Part shown: positions 13,482 to 13,541 of the stretch, piece after piece | Numbering within the stretch: position 1 is the first letter of the stretch | Layout of the letters: each line of letters starts with the position of its first letter | DNA from: an uncultured Eubacteriales bacterium | GTDB lineage: Bacteria; Bacillota; Clostridia; Christensenellales; CAG-138 | DNA length: 13,541 nt | Direction: 5' to 3' | Assembly: GCA_900542615.1 (NCBI GenBank) | Contig: UQOG01000046.1 | Coordinates: 1 to 13,541 of the forward strand | The notes under the pieces: model-generated | The model's input: only the letters and a program-made list of their open reading frames with translations | Told to the model about the DNA's origin: nothing | Databases searched by the model: none | Made by a program: the position numbers and the translations under genes

Positions 13482-13522
13482 TCAGGCTGTCGAAAAAGTC
13501 CAGCAAAAGCTGGGCTTTTTCG
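13482..13522. repeat. Second, partial copy of the GGCTGTCGAAAAA element
   Basis: TCAGGCTGTCGAAAAA (13482-13497) is identical to 16 nt of the right terminal repeat at 5279-5294 (reverse strand). It runs into a hairpin, 13491-13504/13509-13522, with 14-bp arms and one G:U pair around AAAA. Only this end is visible before an AT-rich tail and the window edge, so I cannot tell whether a full element follows. Confidence 0.55.
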
Positions 13523-13541
13523 TTTATAAGAGGTAAAATAA

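Overview
The window is GC-rich, with short AT-rich promoter islands, tightly packed operons, strong GGAGG-type ribosome binding sites and protein families typical of Clostridia. These include a MepR/MepA-like MarR plus MATE pair, an OmpR/HisKA two-component pair and a GltS-like symporter. I read it as a high-GC, probably gut-associated Clostridia (Firmicutes) chromosome. This is an inference from style and gene content; nothing in the window fixes the species. I see no rRNA, tRNA, CRISPR array, transposase or phage gene.

Region 1 (1-5062) is an arginine catabolism module. On the minus strand, arcA (arginine deiminase), arcB (ornithine carbamoyltransferase) and a stand-alone LOR/SDH-domain protein related to the ornithine cyclodeaminase half of AgrE/ArgZ form one operon. 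Together they would take arginine to citrulline, then ornithine, then (predicted) proline. Divergently transcribed is an AraC-type regulator with a cupin-like sensor region and two complete AraC DNA-binding domains in tandem. The AT-rich gap before it carries two similar short dyads about three helical turns apart.

Region 2 (5063-7561) holds a structured intergenic repeat with 24-bp imperfect terminal inverted repeats, placed between convergent genes. It is followed, on the minus strand, by a marR-MATE efflux operon with its own promoter, a likely MarR operator and upstream terminators.

Region 3 (7562-10661) is a predicted lipoprotein gene with an acidic coiled-coil tail, divergent from an OmpR-family response regulator and histidine kinase pair. 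The same 17-bp architecture, TTTCAT-N5-TTTCAT (11-bp period), lies on each side of the shared intergenic region, oriented towards each gene. It is a strong candidate for the response-regulator binding site and ties the lipoprotein to the two-component system.

Region 4 (10662-13541) is a second plus-strand operon. It encodes a PlsC-type acyltransferase fused to a zinc ribbon and a further C-terminal domain, followed by a GltS-like sodium:glutamate symporter. Its leader can form two mutually exclusive hairpins. After it come a near-perfect terminator and a second partial copy of the region 2 repeat.
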